Origin: Epiperipatus broadwayi | Taxonomy: Eukaryota; Onychophora; Udeonychophora; Euonychophora; Peripatidae | Assembly: GCA_028023455.1 (NCBI GenBank) | Contig: JAQFVV010000050.1 | Location: 3,846,626 to 3,910,625, forward strand | DNA length: 64,000 nt | Reading direction: 5' to 3' | Shown: one piece after another, positions 60,820 through 64,000 of the stretch | Layout of the letters: every line of letters starts with the position of its first letter | How positions within the stretch are numbered: the first letter of the stretch is position 1 | Made by a program: the position numbers and the translations under genes | Notes under the pieces: model-generated | Told to the model about the DNA's origin: nothing | Seen by the model: only the letters and a program-made list of their open reading frames with translations | The model's database searches: none

Positions 60820-63800
60820 CTGATTCATGTGTATATTTTTTGTTCTTCAGGAAGTTGTTCATTCCTGCTTTATGGAAATGGATTTGCTATGTAATTTTTT
60901 AGATATGATCACACCAATGTAGATGCTTCTCATTCTTTCATACTCAGAAAATCTTCACCATTATTAGTCATATTATTATTGATGAAGTCAAATTTTCTCC
61001 TTGATAGTAATGCATTTGTTAATGGTTGTAAGAGCATATATTCATTTCTGATTCCTATGACCCTTTGATTCATTTACATTTCAGGGTATGGCTTCACCAA
61101 GGTTAACATACCCCATCTTTGTTTTATTATCAAAAATACTCCTTTATTTTTATAACCTAGTACAGCGTTCAGAATTTTCTTTTATCTATTTTTAGTGGTT
61201 TTATGTTGTCAGTGTGTAGCCGGTCATAATTCTAAATTCATTGCAACCATCTATTAATAATTATGACTTTAATATAGTTAAGTAAATGCTTCTTTGTTAA
61301 ACCTACTTGATTATTCATTAATTAAGAAGTCAGTGTCCACACTGGAGATTATGAAACATATAACCTATATCCCTCTTTTTGGTGTAATTAGCTATAATTA
61401 ACTGTATAGTCACTAATTAATTTCTTTTTGACAACAAACTCAATATAATCTGTAAATCTAGCCATTTTAAACTTTAAAATAGTTTTGATTCATTTTTTGT
61501 TATTGTCAGTAATAAATTTATCTATATATTTGTAACCTATTGCATTTGTATCTTGTTTACCACAATTAGTGTTTGTATACTTTAACGATCTCTTGTATCT
61601 CCCTGATCTCAGCAGGATATAACAAAAAGGGTATATATGCTAACATTGGAGGCGTTAGTCATGTGAAAATTGTCCTGGTGATATAGGTAATGATGTTTGA
61701 CTTTGTAATGTGTGTGGAAATGTTTATATCAATGTTACACACAGACATGTGATATAATGATTATTACTTGTTTTCTAAGGTTTATTTTTACTGATGTGTG
61801 TGAATGCTTGAGATAAATCATCCCTTCGATATATTTTTTTCTACGATAAAATTATAAATCATCCATTTTGCTGTTCAAGTAGTGGAAGTCATTCTACCTG
61901 TTGTACAGATATCCGATAATAAAAATAAATACTTTTCTAATTTTTGAACTTCCCTGAAGTTTACTCAAATTATTTCTGCCATCCACAGAAGAAAAAGTGG
62001 AATTCGACATTGATATACTGATAGTATTAGTAACTAATAAATACACATAATGATAAATTTGAAATGTTTATTTTCATCTTTTATGAGTAAGAGTATTCAC
62101 TTTAATATATATGAGGTAAATGTAAAAACATCATGTATATATTTTAAACTAGAGTATATGTAGGGTTATATTAAAAGATGATGTAAAATCATTTAAAAAT
62201 TAAAAATAAAACAATATCTTATATTTTAATAAATTGAAAAAGTGATTAAACCACTTTTAATTACAATATTAGTTTAATTCTAAATTGTAATAAAAATAAA
62301 AGCAGGTGGTTGTTATACTAAAGGAAATAACTGTTTTTAAAAAAGTATTCCTTTGAAGACTAACTTTGATTAAATAAATTTTAAACATTGAAAAGCGACA
62401 ATATTTCCGTTAAGTGAAACCATGCATGTAGTGGGAAAATTTAAGATACTGCGAATGTAAAAACACTAATAATCCAAAATAAAAAATTTGATAGGCAATG
62501 AGAAATAGTTTGTGTAGTCTTCAAAATCATTCATATTTAATATAGAAAAAATAGTTTTACAAAAATTAAATTATCACCCATACTATAACAGTGATTTATG
62601 TGCAGCAATAACTATAACAATAATAGTGATGATGATAATAATAGAAGAAGAAAATAAGAGAAAAAAGAAGAAATAGAAGAAAATAAAAAACAAAGAAATT
62701 GGTATGAATTTGAATATAGCATAAAGTTGTAACCATGGAGAGTTAATATAAATTGTTAAATAAAAGTTGGACACAAAGTAATAAGTTGTATGATTACTAA
62801 TCTAATTACAAAACGTGTATAAAGTCATGAATTAGGAATGAGCTAAGCAACATAATTACTCAATAAAATAAAATGAAATTCTTAAAAAACCATTGCATTA
62901 CATAATCTTTAATATTTTTTTTAAAATATTACAAGTTTTTTTATTTCTTTTCTTTAACATCATTGCATTAATTGAATAATTTGGAGCTGGTAACTTAATT
63001 TGAAGTGTCAATAACATTGCACTTTACAACTACTTCAGCTTCACCTATTTATATGGAAAGTAAGTTGAAGTAAAGAAGAGTTCACCTCTTTTCTTCCAAA
63101 GTGCAAGTTTGTGGTTAAGACCTGTAAAGGTCCCTACTATCACATTTTTCTTGAGGTTACAGCCTTCATAAATATTACTTAAATATTGATAATAAATTCT
63201 AAAACACAGGCTAGCATAAAAAATGGTGATCATATGATGTAATTATATAACACTATTTTTTAATACATAACAAATCTAGTTTATCATTTAACTTTCATTT
63301 TTTTAACACCAAATTTCAGGAAGATCTAAAAATATTTTTGCACCTCTATGAAAGAAAGAAAGACTACTACAAGTTATAGGGTATAATAGTTGCAATTATA
63401 TGTTCAACTATTTCAATCACCTTGTTTAAAGTGAAAAATATCTTCAGAAACATTCTAACTTTATTAATCTTTTGAAATATATTTAACTGCTAATAATAAT
63501 AGAACATTTCAAATAGTATGATTCTTTCCTTGTATTCACATACTGTTGGTCTGCATGTTGATAAAAGTATCCATACATCTTAAATTCAGTCATACAAATC
63601 TAAAGATGCTTAATTTACTGTCATGCTATCACTGTCACTAATCACTTCAACAGTACTTGAAAAAAGAAGAATCTAAAAAGGTATTCAAAACATTGCATTT
63701 TATACTAATCTATCTGCTATTATTAACAATTGCATTTATTTGAAAAGTTTACATAATGTTTAAATTTCCTTAAAATATTTATCACTTAAAATTAGGTGAT

Positions 63801-64000
63801 GGAAATACTCCAACAAATAGTTACTTGTACTTACTATCATAATAATTTAATATGTTACATGGTCTTGATATTCATTTAAAAATTTTTCTTATTGTTAGTT
63901 GTTCCATTTTTTTCAACATTATTTACAAACAACATTAAAAGTTAGAATGCTTCCAGTTGCCATATTGAAAAGACTTCATTTTTTTAATGCTGCAGTTTAA
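60820..64000. other. A+T-rich intergenic DNA to window end
   Basis: No gene, RNA or element ends were recognised. The minus strand between 61300 and 61640 reads short protein-like stretches (for example KYIDKFITDNNKK) broken by stops and not assignable. Frames at 62583 and 63045 have no signature. Confidence 0.45.

Overview
The window is a gene-poor stretch of a eukaryotic, almost certainly animal, genome. It is very A+T-rich, has no convincing intact host gene, and is packed with (TA)n and GATA-type microsatellites. The transposable elements are of metazoan type: a Penelope-like element (PLE) with a GIY-YIG endonuclease, an RTE-like LINE, hAT and Merlin DNA transposons, short tRNA-like SINEs and hammerhead-bearing repeats. 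The mix and the base composition suggest an A+T-rich invertebrate. I cannot assign a phylum from sequence alone.

Layout. 1-6.0 kb: a PLE (PLE1) with an intact 783-codon ORF and identical 801-bp direct repeats, preceded by an inverted copy of its own 3' end. It abuts a 5'-truncated RTE-like LINE with a 789-codon ORF on the minus strand, and the LINE abuts a long (TA)n tract. 6-16 kb: retrozyme relics, a hAT transposase C-terminal relic, a 520-bp palindrome with tRNA-like promoter boxes, a hAT MITE with a perfect 8-bp target duplication, and a dead Merlin transposon with ~160-bp terminal inverted repeats. 16-25 kb: palindromic MITE-like units, SINEs, a retrozyme array (RZ-A, 456-bp monomer) with a 16-bp target duplication, and two GATA arrays. 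25-31 kb: a decayed second PLE (PLE2) with the same inverted-tail layout, plus palindromes. 31-40 kb: mostly featureless A+T-rich DNA with one SINE flanked by a 15-bp target duplication. 40.5-43.4 kb: a complete but disabled hAT transposon. 43-52 kb: mostly featureless. 52-54.5 kb: minisatellite, palindrome, and a second retrozyme array (RZ-B, 403-bp monomer). 56.8-60.8 kb: two copies of an unclassified 1.65-kb repeat (family X).

The main discovery candidate is a set of type I hammerhead self-cleaving ribozymes in two unrelated-looking short repeat families (RZ-A and RZ-B). They share stem I and the catalytic core, and stem III changes in a compensatory way (ACTAGT versus ACCGGT). These look like metazoan retrozymes, small non-autonomous elements that pass through circular RNA. 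Both arrays have the same order as the two PLEs in this window: inverted fragment, truncated direct copy, longer copy, often next to (TA)n. The PLE termini carry degenerate hammerhead-like folds of related design. The inference is that PLE machinery mobilises the hammerhead repeats. Fold calculations, database searches and RNA data are needed to test that.
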